A stretch of 22,177 bases of DNA. Origin: Clostridiales bacterium (GTDB lineage Bacteria; Bacillota; Clostridia; Lachnospirales; UBA12420). The translations under genes and the position numbers were made by a program. The DNA lies in the NCBI GenBank assembly GCA_003452395.1, contig DMOI01000026.1, positions 1-22,177 on the forward strand, given 5' to 3'. Below the pieces are notes generated by a model. The model ran no database searches and was not told the origin of the DNA. It worked only from the letters and a program-made list of their open reading frames with translations. Positions 6,017 to 12,972 of the stretch are shown piece by piece; the stretch's first letter is position 1, and each line of letters begins with the position of its first letter.

Positions 6017-7783
6017 CTACTCTATTTCATATTTCTGTATTTTTCCCTCTGGGTCTATATAATATATCCCATCTTTATATTTATGGTTTTCGTCCAGTAT
6101 GTCATCTCTATCAAATACCTGCATTACTGTGCCCCCGCCATTGCCTGCAACTATCATTACCTTTGTCACTCCACTTACTGCATCTTTACCCAGATAATAC
6201 TTAAACCATTTTCTATCACCTTTTACTGTACCAATTGAGTAGCCTGGGCTAGTGACTATCGTTGTCATTAGCACAGTTATCGGTGTAGCCCCATTGTTAG
6301 TATTACTTGCCGCATCTTCACAAACACCGTCAGCAACCGTTACTATTTGATCTCCATCTGCTATTTTGTCTACTTCTATTGTATATGTGTTACCATCTAC
6401 TTCCGTGAATGTTCCATCTTTACGCGTTCCATTTGTGACACCTACATCACCCGCTATAAATCCAGTTACATCTTCGCTGAACTGGAAGGTGTATGTTATG
6501 GTGGTAGCATTTGTCGGGCTAGTTGGATTTGATGTAATAGTTACATCTGGTGATGTAGTGTCTGGTGGCGTTATAGCATATACTCCTGTTTGTACCTCGT
6601 TTACAACGGTTGATTCCAAGATTCGCAGGGCGGGACGTATACCATAAACTTGGTTAGCATAGTAATTAGACACACTTCCATCTGTGAATGCAACACGAGC
6701 ATATGAAGAGTCACCAGAATATGGCGTTATCAGCCACCAAATATCCCAACCTCCAGCACTAGGAAATATTCCTGCTGTTTTTGCTGAGTTGTATTCAGTT
6801 TGTCTAAGTAGTCCTATAAATGTTGTTACACTACTAGCTGTTTCATTAGTTTCGTTTCCCCTATACCATATACTATCCTTTATTAATGCCTTCTCTTCTA
6901 CTGTAAATGTATTGTAGTATGTATTATTTAAATAATATCCCAGATTATTACTATCAGTCGGATCATATAATTGCGTATTATTTGGGTCAAATTCCCTCTT
7001 TTCTATTATCCTATCTGCCACTACTAGTCCTGTAGATGGAGTTACTACCCTCCACGCCTCGCCGTGAAACATTATTGTATTTCCTACACTTAAGTTATTT
7101 ATTGTTTTATTAGCTCCCAATGTTCCTGGATAATAATACATTCCTGCATAAATATCATATTCAAAATTAGTAGATTCTAAGATTCGAAAAGCGGGACGCA
7201 CACCGAGTGAATTACTAGCACCGTTAATGCTCATGTTGGCTGTATCATCTACATAACGAACAGCCGAAGAGTTAGCAGAATATGGTGTTATTAGCCACCA
7301 ATAAGAATATTCTCTAGTGTTTGAAAATATTCCTGCTGCTTTTGCTGCATTAAACTCACTTTCTCTAAGTAGCCCTATACGCGTTGTTACACTAGTAGCT
7401 GTTTCATTAGTTTCAATTCCCGTGTACCATGTACCACTCTTTATTAATGCCTTTTCTTCTGCTGTAAATGTATTGTAGTATGTATTGTTTAAGTAATATC
7501 CCAAGTTGTTACTATCACTAGGATTATATACTTGCGTATTATCGTAATCAAATACTCTATTAATTATATTCTTCAGACTCACAACAGTCCCATCACTCGG
7601 ATTCACTACTGCAAACTGTCTACCTCCGAACATTATTTTGGTACCAATTGGCAAACTAGATAGTGGCGTAGCAGCATGTGTTGTCGGTATTGGTATTAAT
7701 AATGTAAATAATATAGTAAGTACAAGTGCATATGCAATATACTTTCGGGCGTCGTTTCCTACTTTATGCTTGTTGTTTTTCAT
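6017..7783 (-). CDS. Secreted protein with two DUF6273 domains and a Big-type Ig domain
   Basis: A 588-aa protein with a basic N-terminus, hydrophobic core (about 15-32) and cleavage after THA (about 37). Two DUF6273 domains follow (about 43-203 and 228-391), each with the framework YYLNNTYYNTFT, IGLLR, WWLITP and VRPA. A Big_12-like Ig domain (about 409-509) and a tail ending in YYIDPEGKIQKYEIE complete it. No sortase motif, lipobox or membrane anchor is visible, so it is probably secreted or non-covalently held. The start is secure: ATG with GGGGAG upstream. It has its own sigma-A promoter and terminator and is therefore monocistronic. The Ig-coding part is almost identical in DNA to that of the other DUF6273 gene, while 27-residue segments in each DUF6273 domain are very different. 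Binding partner unknown. Confidence 0.88.
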   Translation of the reverse strand: MKNNKHKVGNDARKYIAYALVLTILFTLLIPIPTTHAATPLSSLPIGTKIMFGGRQFAVVNPSDGTVVSLKNIINRVFDYDNTQVYNPSDSNNLGYYLNNTYYNTFTAEEKALIKSGTWYTGIETNETATSVTTRIGLLRESEFNAAKAAGIFSNTREYSYWWLITPYSANSSAVRYVDDTANMSINGASNSLGVRPAFRILESTNFEYDIYAGMYYYPGTLGANKTINNLSVGNTIMFHGEAWRVVTPSTGLVVADRIIEKREFDPNNTQLYDPTDSNNLGYYLNNTYYNTFTVEEKALIKDSIWYRGNETNETASSVTTFIGLLRQTEYNSAKTAGIFPSAGGWDIWWLITPYSGDSSYARVAFTDGSVSNYYANQVYGIRPALRILESTVVNEVQTGVYAITPPDTTSPDVTITSNPTSPTNATTITYTFQFSEDVTGFIAGDVGVTNGTRKDGTFTEVDGNTYTIEVDKIADGDQIVTVADGVCEDAASNTNNGATPITVLMTTIVTSPGYSIGTVKGDRKWFKYYLGKDAVSGVTKVMIVAGNGGGTVMQVFDRDDILDENHKYKDGIYYIDPEGKIQKYEIE

Positions 7784-7838
7784 GCTTTTCTCCCCTTTTT
7801 TAATTTTTATATTACTCTGTTGTAGATTTCCTTCAATA

Positions 7839-7867
7839 ATTATATCATACGTATATCAACTTATCAA
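7839..7867 (-). promoter_or_regulatory. Sigma-A promoter of the 6017-7783 gene
   Basis: TTGATA at 7867-7862, 17-bp spacer, TATAAT at 7844-7839. It gives a leader of about 50 bases. The spacer has a second TTGATA and a TACGTA palindrome. Confidence 0.75.
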
Positions 7868-7910
7868 TCGTTTTTTGATGTTTTGTGACATATTTTGTCG
7901 AATAAACATA

Positions 7911-7951
7911 AAAAAGCAAAGCTGAAATCTTATTTCAATTTTGCTTTTTTT
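7911..7951 (-). terminator. Terminator of ftsH, probably bidirectional
   Basis: Two 16-base arms (7913-7928 and 7932-7947) pair with one mismatch and one wobble around a 3-base loop. T-runs flank it on both strands. It lies directly after the ftsH stop. Confidence 0.85.
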
Positions 7952-7953
7952 AT

Positions 7954-9705
7954 TCAACTCCCTATTAGTACGTCAAGTTCTCCTTCATTTATTGTTTCCT
8001 TCAATAAAAGTGCACTTGCTACTGCCTTTAGATGATGTATATTTCCATTCATAAGTTCCTTTGTCTCTTTATACAGTTCATTTATACTTATGATACACTC
8101 CCTCATAATATCCTTCTCTACTCCAGAGTTTACATATTCATTTCCAGCAATAACGTCTAAATTTACAAGTCCAAACTTTTCACTCATTCCAAATTTTCTT
8201 ATATAATCCATCATCATTTTTGTAGCTCTTTCTATATCGTTACTCGCACCTGTTGTTATGTTTTCATAACCAAATGTAATTTCTTCTGCTACGCGTCCAC
8301 TCAAGTATATTTGAATCTGTTTTCTTATATCAGCCTTTGTTGCATACATTTTATCTGGTGGTATGTTCATCGTAAACCCACCTGTTCCTCTGGTACTTGG
8401 TATTATTGTAACCTTAGAAACTTTATTTTCAGGACATAAAATTTTTGTTATAAGAGCATGTCCAGCTTCATGATAAGCGGTTATTTCTTTATCTCTTTCG
8501 AGTATATGACTCTTATCCTTTTTCTCTTCTCCTGCTATTACTGTGTAGAATGCTTTGTCTATATCTAGTTCCATTATTTTTTTTGCATTCCTCTTAGCTG
8601 CGTTTATTGCTGCTTCATTTAGTAAATTTTCAAGCATTGCACCTGTAAAATAAACAGTTTGCGACGCTACCTTTTCTAGCTTTATTTTTCTTTCCAGAGG
8701 CTTGTTTTTTGCATGAAGCTTCAAAATCATTTCTCTTGCATTTTTATCAGGATATCCTATCTCTATCTGTCTGTCAAAACGTCCTGGCCTTAGTATCGCA
8801 TCATCTAAAACATCTATTCTATTTGTAGCTGCTATAACTATTATACCTTCATTTTCAGTAAACCCCGACATTTCCGTAAGTAGGGCATTTAGAGTTTGAT
8901 CTCTTTCCTCATTACCAGAATTCATCTTTGCTGCTCTCTTTTTAGCAAGTCCATCTATTTCATCAATGAAAATAACTGCTTTTCCTTTTTCACGTGCTTT
9001 AGTAAATAGTTCTCTTATACGACTAGCTCCGACTCCAACATACATCTGAACAAAATCCGAACCACTAACTACAAAAAATGAAACCTTTGCTTCTGTTGCT
9101 ATGGCTTTTGCCATTAGAGTTTTACCTGTGCCTGGTGGACCGTAAAACAGTATTCCTCTAGGTATCCTTGCACCGTAGTATGCAAATTTGTCTGGATTTT
9201 TTATAAATTCTATTATATCTCTAACACTTTCCTTTGCCTCAGTATTACCAGCTATATCTGCAAAACAAACTCTTTTTTCTGAATTAATAGAAACTTCTTC
9301 AAAACTTACATCATATGCCTTTCCTTTTTTTGCACTAAAATTTCCGCTTTTCATTAATTTATAACCTATAAAGATAAATATAGCTAAAAGTATTAGTGTA
9401 CTTATACTAGTTGAATAGTTTTTCTCCTCTATAACCTTTATTTTATTTTTAAGTAAACTTTCTTTAAAATCAAGTTTTCTCGGATTATCCGTATAATATA
9501 TATTTTTACTATCATCATTTAATTTTATCTTAATCATAGACCCTTCACTTAAAAAAACTTGTTCAACCTTTCCACTTTCCATTTTAGTCAAAAAATCATT
9601 GTATGATATATCTACTTTATTTACATCAGATCCAGTATATATGACGAATCCAGCAACTCCTAAAAATACTAAAACTACTATCAATATCTTATACCACTTT
9701 TTCAA
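7954..9705 (-). CDS. ftsH: FtsH-type ATP-dependent zinc metalloprotease
   Basis: Membrane-anchored AAA+ protease that degrades membrane and regulatory proteins. Two transmembrane helices (about 4-24 and 100-116) enclose an extracytoplasmic domain. The AAA module has Walker A GPPGTGKT (189-196), Walker B VIFIDEID, and the second region of homology with NRIDVLDDAILRPGRFDRQ. The peptidase has HEAGH (412-416) and the third zinc ligand Asp in GASNDIERAT (about 490). At 583 aa it is shorter than usual FtsH (about 610-650), ends soon after the protease domain and is somewhat divergent (GGFTMNIPPDK), so it may be a second copy. I chose TTG 9705, eight bases after an AAGGGGGTGA site that pairs with 16S rRNA. 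An upstream frame to 9771 only reads through 7-bp repeats. Confidence 0.93.
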   Translation of the reverse strand: MKKWYKILIVVLVFLGVAGFVIYTGSDVNKVDISYNDFLTKMESGKVEQVFLSEGSMIKIKLNDDSKNIYYTDNPRKLDFKESLLKNKIKVIEEKNYSTSISTLILLAIFIFIGYKLMKSGNFSAKKGKAYDVSFEEVSINSEKRVCFADIAGNTEAKESVRDIIEFIKNPDKFAYYGARIPRGILFYGPPGTGKTLMAKAIATEAKVSFFVVSGSDFVQMYVGVGASRIRELFTKAREKGKAVIFIDEIDGLAKKRAAKMNSGNEERDQTLNALLTEMSGFTENEGIIVIAATNRIDVLDDAILRPGRFDRQIEIGYPDKNAREMILKLHAKNKPLERKIKLEKVASQTVYFTGAMLENLLNEAAINAAKRNAKKIMELDIDKAFYTVIAGEEKKDKSHILERDKEITAYHEAGHALITKILCPENKVSKVTIIPSTRGTGGFTMNIPPDKMYATKADIRKQIQIYLSGRVAEEITFGYENITTGASNDIERATKMMMDYIRKFGMSEKFGLVNLDVIAGNEYVNSGVEKDIMRECIISINELYKETKELMNGNIHHLKAVASALLLKETINEGELDVLIGS

Positions 9706-9727
9706 AACTATCGTCACCCCCTTAAAT

Positions 9728-9862
9728 ATAGATAACAGAGGACAGATAACAGATAACAAAATACAAAGCACAAAAACTATAAACTATAAACTTTATTTAC
9801 ACTTCTCAGTCAGTTGTTCTCTATCCACTGTTCTCTGTACTCTGTACTCTGTTATCTGTTCC
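9728..9862. repeat. Heptanucleotide repeats in inverted arrangement
   Basis: The left part holds GATAACA-type 7-bp units (9731-9758), the middle holds AACTATA units (9776-9791), and the right part holds units such as CTCTGTA and TGTTATC (about 9819-9860), complementary to the left part. The whole could fold into an imperfect long hairpin in the ftsH leader or upstream of it. No coding capacity is claimed. Confidence 0.7.
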
Positions 9863-9879
9863 TCCATACATTATAACAT

Positions 9880-9910
9880 AAAAAAACCTCCATTTTCTAT
9901 GGAAGTTTTT
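9880..9910 (-). terminator. Intrinsic terminator of the 88-aa gene
   Basis: AAAACTTCCAT, 5-base loop, ATGGAGGTTTT pair fully with one G-U, followed by T-rich DNA on the minus strand. It lies about 30 bp beyond the stop at 9938. Confidence 0.85.
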
Positions 9911-9937
9911 GTGACTCTTGCAAGCAATTAACAGTAT

Positions 9938-10204
9938 TTAATAATATTTCTCGTTTGTTACTATAAAATCATGTACATCCTCAACCTCTAGTCGTAGTAT
10001 ATTGCCTTTCGAGTCTTCTGTCAAATCCCAAAAATACAGGTTTAATTTCTTTTGAAAAGTTTCTTCATCTTTTCTTTCATCAAACTCAACTAATATGCAT
10101 TTTTTTGAAAAAATCAGTTCGTCTATTTTATATTTCAGACAAACAATGTTCTGACTTGCTTTTGCTCGATCAAATACATCTTTTACATAAATACTACAGT
10201 ACAC
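9938..10204 (-). CDS. Unrecognised 88-aa protein
   Basis: I do not recognise this protein. It is a small mixed-charge, probably soluble protein with no signal peptide or membrane helix; noticeable features are a cysteine-containing first half (YCSIYVKDVF, NIVCLKYK) and an acidic second half (VEFDERKDEETF, VEDVHDF). GTG 10204 is the furthest upstream start, because TAA immediately precedes it in frame. A possible AGGTAGG site lies 12 bases upstream, which is longer than ideal. It has its own terminator and is divergent from nfo, so it forms a single-gene unit. Codon use resembles its neighbours. Confidence 0.65.
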   Translation of the reverse strand: MYCSIYVKDVFDRAKASQNIVCLKYKIDELIFSKKCILVEFDERKDEETFQKKLNLYFWDLTEDSKGNILRLEVEDVHDFIVTNEKYY

Positions 10205-10261
10205 TTAGCAACCAAACCTACCTTTCTAAATAAATCTCACACATATAAAATATTTTTTAGT

Positions 10262-10289
10262 TTGACATTTAGGCTATTTGTGATAAAAT
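10262..10289 (+). promoter_or_regulatory. Sigma-A promoter for nfo and the SDR gene
   Basis: TTGACA at 10262-10267, 16-bp spacer, TAAAAT at 10284-10289. It would give a leader of about 130 bases before the nfo start. Confidence 0.6.
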
Positions 10290-10426
10290 TAGTATGAGCT
10301 GATATAACAATAACAAATTTATTAAAACTTGTCAAATACTTTACATAGATTTTAATTAAATTGTAATACATTGTAATATTATAGAAATGATATATACCTA
10401 ACACATAATCCCAAGGAGGTTTTTAT

Positions 10427-11284
10427 ATGAAAATAGGTTCACATGTATCTATGAGTGGCGGACTAATTGGAGCTGCAAAGGAAGCTTACTCTTATGGTGC
10501 AAATACATTTATGATATATACAGGAGCACCCCAAAATACAATAAGAAAGCCCATATCAGATTTAAAAATAGATGAGGGTCTCATTTTTATGAAAGAGCAT
10601 GATATTTCTGATATAGTGGTACATGCCCCATATATAATAAATCTTGCTTCATTCAAGCCTCAAATTTTCGATCTTGCTGTCACATTTTTAGCTAAGGAGA
10701 TTGAACGCGCTAAAGCAGTGAAATCAAATTATTTGGTGCTTCATCCTGGCTCATATACCGAAATGGACTCTGCTTACGGCATATCACGCATTGTAGAAGG
10801 ATTAAATGAAGTTTTGACTCGTGACTTAGGTATATATATATGTTTAGAAACCATGTCTGGCAAAGGTTCTGAGATAGGTAGAACTTTTGAAGAACTTGCA
10901 AATATTATTGAAAAGGTTAAATATAATGAAAATATTGGTATTTGTTTCGATACATGCCATACACATGATTCTGGATATGATATAATAAATGATTTTGATG
11001 GAGTTATTAATAATTTTGATAAAATCATTGGTGTAGACAGAATAAAAACTTTTCACATAAATGGTTCTCTTAATCCAAGAGGATCAAGCAAAGATCGTCA
11101 TGCAAACATTGGAGCTGGTGTTAATAATCCAAAGGGTAAAGACTACCTTGGAAAAGATGCTATACTGAGAATAACTCACCATAGTGTTGTAGGTGAAAAA
11201 ACTCTTATCCTTGAAACTCCTTGGATAGATGATAAAACAAATTTATATAAACAAGAAATAGAGGTGATAAGAAATGGAATTTAA
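10427..11284 (+). CDS. nfo: Endonuclease IV (AP endonuclease)
   Basis: Cuts DNA 5' of abasic sites in base excision repair. The 285-aa length is normal for the family. All nine metal ligands expected from E. coli Nfo are present in order: His66, His106, Glu141, Asp175, His178, His210, Asp223, His225 and Glu263, in the usual settings (HAPY, HPGS, LETMSGKG, FDTCHTHDSGYD, HINGS, DRHANIGAG, LETPW). It starts with ATG behind AAGGAGG. The last 11 bp overlap the next gene, so the two are translationally coupled. The gene is often made in the forespore in Bacillus; no sporulation promoter was recognised here. Confidence 0.97.
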   Translation: MKIGSHVSMSGGLIGAAKEAYSYGANTFMIYTGAPQNTIRKPISDLKIDEGLIFMKEHDISDIVVHAPYIINLASFKPQIFDLAVTFLAKEIERAKAVKSNYLVLHPGSYTEMDSAYGISRIVEGLNEVLTRDLGIYICLETMSGKGSEIGRTFEELANIIEKVKYNENIGICFDTCHTHDSGYDIINDFDGVINNFDKIIGVDRIKTFHINGSLNPRGSSKDRHANIGAGVNNPKGKDYLGKDAILRITHHSVVGEKTLILETPWIDDKTNLYKQEIEVIRNGI

Positions 11285-12011
11285 AAATAAAACGGTCTTA
11301 GTAACTGGTGGAGCACGAGGCATTGGTCGTGAGCTTGTCAATACTTTTGCCAAAAAAGGTGCAACAGTAATTTTCATATACAACAAAAGTCAAAGTCTAG
11401 CCGAAAGTCTCATGGGAGAAATAAGAAGTCACAATATAGATATCATTGGCATACAATGTGACATCTCTGACTATGTTCAGGTTGAAAAAGTATTTAGAGA
11501 CATAAAAATTTCATTTCCTAGCATTGATGTTCTTATCAATAATGTGGGAATAGCTCACTATGGACTTATTACAGATATGTCAGTAGGTGAGTGGAATACT
11601 GTTATAAATACAAATTTAAATTCTGCATTTTATGTTACTCGTGAAATACTGCCTACAATGATAAAAAATAAAAATGGAGTAATTATAAACTTATCATCTA
11701 TATGGGGAGAACTCGGAGCTTCATGTGAAGTTGCTTATTCTACATCAAAAGGCGGCATAAATGCTTTCACCAAAGCACTTTCTAAAGAAGTGGGTCCATC
11801 AAATATTAGAGTAAATGCAGTGTCTTGTGGTTTCATAGAAACTGATATGAACTCTTACTTATCACAAGATGAAAAGACTGAATTTTTAAACACCACATCT
11901 CTAATGAGGTGTGGCACTCCTAAAGATGTAGCTGAACTCTGTATGTACATAGCATCAGACAAATCAAAATATATGACTGGACAAGTGATTAGACTCGATG
12001 GCGGTGTGTAA
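11274..12011 (+). CDS. Short-chain dehydrogenase/reductase (FabG-like)
   Basis: A 245-aa classical SDR. It has the NAD(P)-binding TGGARGIG (11-18), NNVG (89-92), Asn114, catalytic Ser (141/142), Tyr155 and Lys159 (YSTSK), and the C-terminal MTGQVIRLDGG of 3-oxoacyl-ACP-reductase-like enzymes. The start ATG lies within the end of nfo, behind GAGGTGAT. It is probably NADP(H)-dependent, but the substrate cannot be read from sequence; it is isolated from other fatty-acid genes, so a housekeeping FabG role is not assumed. Why it is coupled to a DNA repair gene is not evident. Confidence 0.92.
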   Translation: MEFKNKTVLVTGGARGIGRELVNTFAKKGATVIFIYNKSQSLAESLMGEIRSHNIDIIGIQCDISDYVQVEKVFRDIKISFPSIDVLINNVGIAHYGLITDMSVGEWNTVINTNLNSAFYVTREILPTMIKNKNGVIINLSSIWGELGASCEVAYSTSKGGINAFTKALSKEVGPSNIRVNAVSCGFIETDMNSYLSQDEKTEFLNTTSLMRCGTPKDVAELCMYIASDKSKYMTGQVIRLDGGV

Positions 12012-12052
12012 ATTAATATGCATAGATTACTGTAAAATTTTATATACTAGTA

Positions 12053-12081
12053 TTGACATGTATGACATGTCATGATATAAT
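12053..12081 (+). promoter_or_regulatory. Perfect consensus promoter for an antisense RNA
   Basis: TTGACA at 12053-12058, 17-bp spacer, TATAAT at 12076-12081: a perfect sigma-A promoter with no + strand gene after it. Within the spacer is the perfect palindrome ATGACATGTCAT (12062-12073), a possible operator. Initiation is expected near 12088. Confidence 0.85.
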
Positions 12082-12111
12082 AATATCACAAAGCAAAGTT
12101 CAACCAACAAC

Positions 12112-12142
12112 AAAAAAACAGTAGCTGTTACTACTGTTTTTT
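12112..12142. terminator. Bidirectional terminator shared by peptide mRNA and antisense RNA
   Basis: AAAAAACAGTAG, a 6-base loop and CTACTGTTTTTT make a perfect 12-bp stem with T-runs on both strands. It lies 8 bp after the stop codon of the peptide gene. Confidence 0.85.
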
Positions 12143-12149
12143 CTTGCAT

Positions 12150-12224
12150 TCATTTTTTGATTACTCGTATTATTTCTAATACTGCTACCAAAAGAAGCAA
12201 TTCACTAATCATTGCAAAATTCAC
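12150..12224 (-). CDS. 24-aa hydrophobic peptide, candidate type I toxin
   Basis: GTG 12224 lies seven bases after a perfect AAGGAGG. The frame encodes an acidic-flanked helix (MISELLLLVAVLEII) and a basic end (RVIKK) before TGA. This is the layout of membrane-acting type I toxins and holin-like peptides: a few polar residues, one short transmembrane helix, and lysines at the C-terminus. The predicted mRNA starts near 12252 and begins GCCTCC, which can pair with GGAGGT of the ribosome binding site and hide it. It ends at the perfect hairpin at 12112-12142. Opposite lies a consensus promoter reading through it. I cannot assign it to a named toxin family. The internal ATG at 12212 would give a 20-aa product but lacks a ribosome binding site. 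Confidence 0.65.
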   Translation of the reverse strand: MNFAMISELLLLVAVLEIIRVIKK

Positions 12225-12231
12225 TCCAACA

Positions 12232-12258
12232 CCTCCTTTCTTGCATGGAGGCTTTTTT
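12232..12258 (+). terminator. CCTCC/GGAGG hairpin with T-run
   Basis: CCTCC (12232-12236), 10-base loop, GGAGG (12247-12251), then CTTTTTT. On the + strand it can act as a modest terminator for the antisense RNA or for nfo read-through. On the minus strand the same bases form a stem that covers the peptide gene's ribosome binding site. Confidence 0.45.
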
Positions 12259-12264
12259 ATTATA
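12259..12264 (-). promoter_or_regulatory. -10 box of the small-peptide gene
   Basis: A perfect TATAAT on the minus strand (12264-12259). The hexamer 17 bp upstream, TTATTG, is a poor -35. Initiation near 12252 would put the ribosome-site-covering stem at the very 5' end of the mRNA. Confidence 0.5.
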
Positions 12265-12302
12265 CGATATTATTTTCTGTTTTACAATAAAATAACATAA
12301 AA

Positions 12303-12935
12303 TTACTGAAACATTTTAAACTTTACCTTTACATCTACCTTTTTATTTTCTGTTATCCTCCTATACTCTTCATAAGTCAATGTATCCTTCAATTTTTTAT
12401 TTGACTTAGCATCTACTATTGCATATGATTCGTCTACGAAGCATAGTGGAGGAAACATTACGCACCACCAGTTCTTGCCAGCACCTTCCCCTATTATTAC
12501 CCTTAGAGCCTCATATTTACCTGCTGGCATTACTATGTCACCATACTCTTTAACTGGAAAGCTTACATTCTCCTCTAACTTAACTTCCACTTTATAATCT
12601 TTGCCTTCACTCGCTATTACACTTTCAGCGATTTGCTGTATATTATCTATATTTTCTAGCATGATTTTTCTTGTAGCATTTACATCTTTTGCTTCACTCA
12701 TTTTACTTTTCATTTTATTTAATATCTCATCTCTAACTTTTAGCTTCAATTCTTGATCTTCTTTACTATCGCTATTTGCTATACAATGAAACCTTATTAT
12801 CTTACTTGCAATACCTTCTTGTAAATCTCTCGTATAAAAATTTGCTGTAGCCGTAACATATGAAAAGGTAATAATCACTCCAATTATTAAAGATAGTATT
12901 AATATATTTCTTTCTTTTTTCAAGATAGATAACAT
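12303..12935 (-). CDS. spoIIR: Stage II sporulation protein R
   Basis: A 210-aa secreted signalling protein. In B. subtilis it is made in the forespore under sigma-F and triggers SpoIIGA to process pro-sigma-E in the mother cell. Seen here: an N-terminal membrane segment (about 9-27), then the family signature RFHCIANSDSKEDQ (about 49-61), VRDEIL, and the C-terminal YGDIVMPAGKYEALRV, IGEGAGKNWWCVMFPPLCF. ATG 12935 follows GGGAG with normal spacing; an upstream frame to 12971 lacks a site. It lies 37 bp after the second GerAB gene on the same strand and could be read from the germination operon, but a sigma-F-like promoter lies in the end of that gene. Confidence 0.96.
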   Translation of the reverse strand: MLSILKKERNILILSLIIGVIITFSYVTATANFYTRDLQEGIASKIIRFHCIANSDSKEDQELKLKVRDEILNKMKSKMSEAKDVNATRKIMLENIDNIQQIAESVIASEGKDYKVEVKLEENVSFPVKEYGDIVMPAGKYEALRVIIGEGAGKNWWCVMFPPLCFVDESYAIVDAKSNKKLKDTLTYEEYRRITENKKVDVKVKFKMFQ

Positions 12936-12972
12936 AAAAACCACTCTCCCTTTTAAACGATTGTAAATCATT

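Larger units (their letters stand above)
12088..12258 (+). ncRNA. Putative antisense RNA opposite the 24-aa peptide gene
   Basis: This is the predicted transcript from the perfect promoter. It can end at the first hairpin (near 12142, about 55 nt) or read on to the CCTCC/GGAGG hairpin and T-run at 12232-12258 (about 170 nt). The long form would be complementary to the whole mRNA of the small hydrophobic peptide, including its ribosome binding site. No open reading frame with a ribosome binding site was seen in it. The transcript itself is an inference. Confidence 0.5.

Noticed and set aside
2856..7282. Diversity-generating retroelement as a firm call
   Set aside because: No reverse transcriptase or template repeat is in the window and substitutions between the segments are not restricted to adenines.
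9706..9771. N-terminal extension of FtsH to 9771
   Set aside because: The extension is encoded by 7-bp repeats and lacks a ribosome site; TTG 9705 has a near-perfect one.
12088..12258. Riboswitch or leader of a + strand gene
   Set aside because: No + strand gene follows; the next genes are on the minus strand, so an antisense RNA is the simpler reading.
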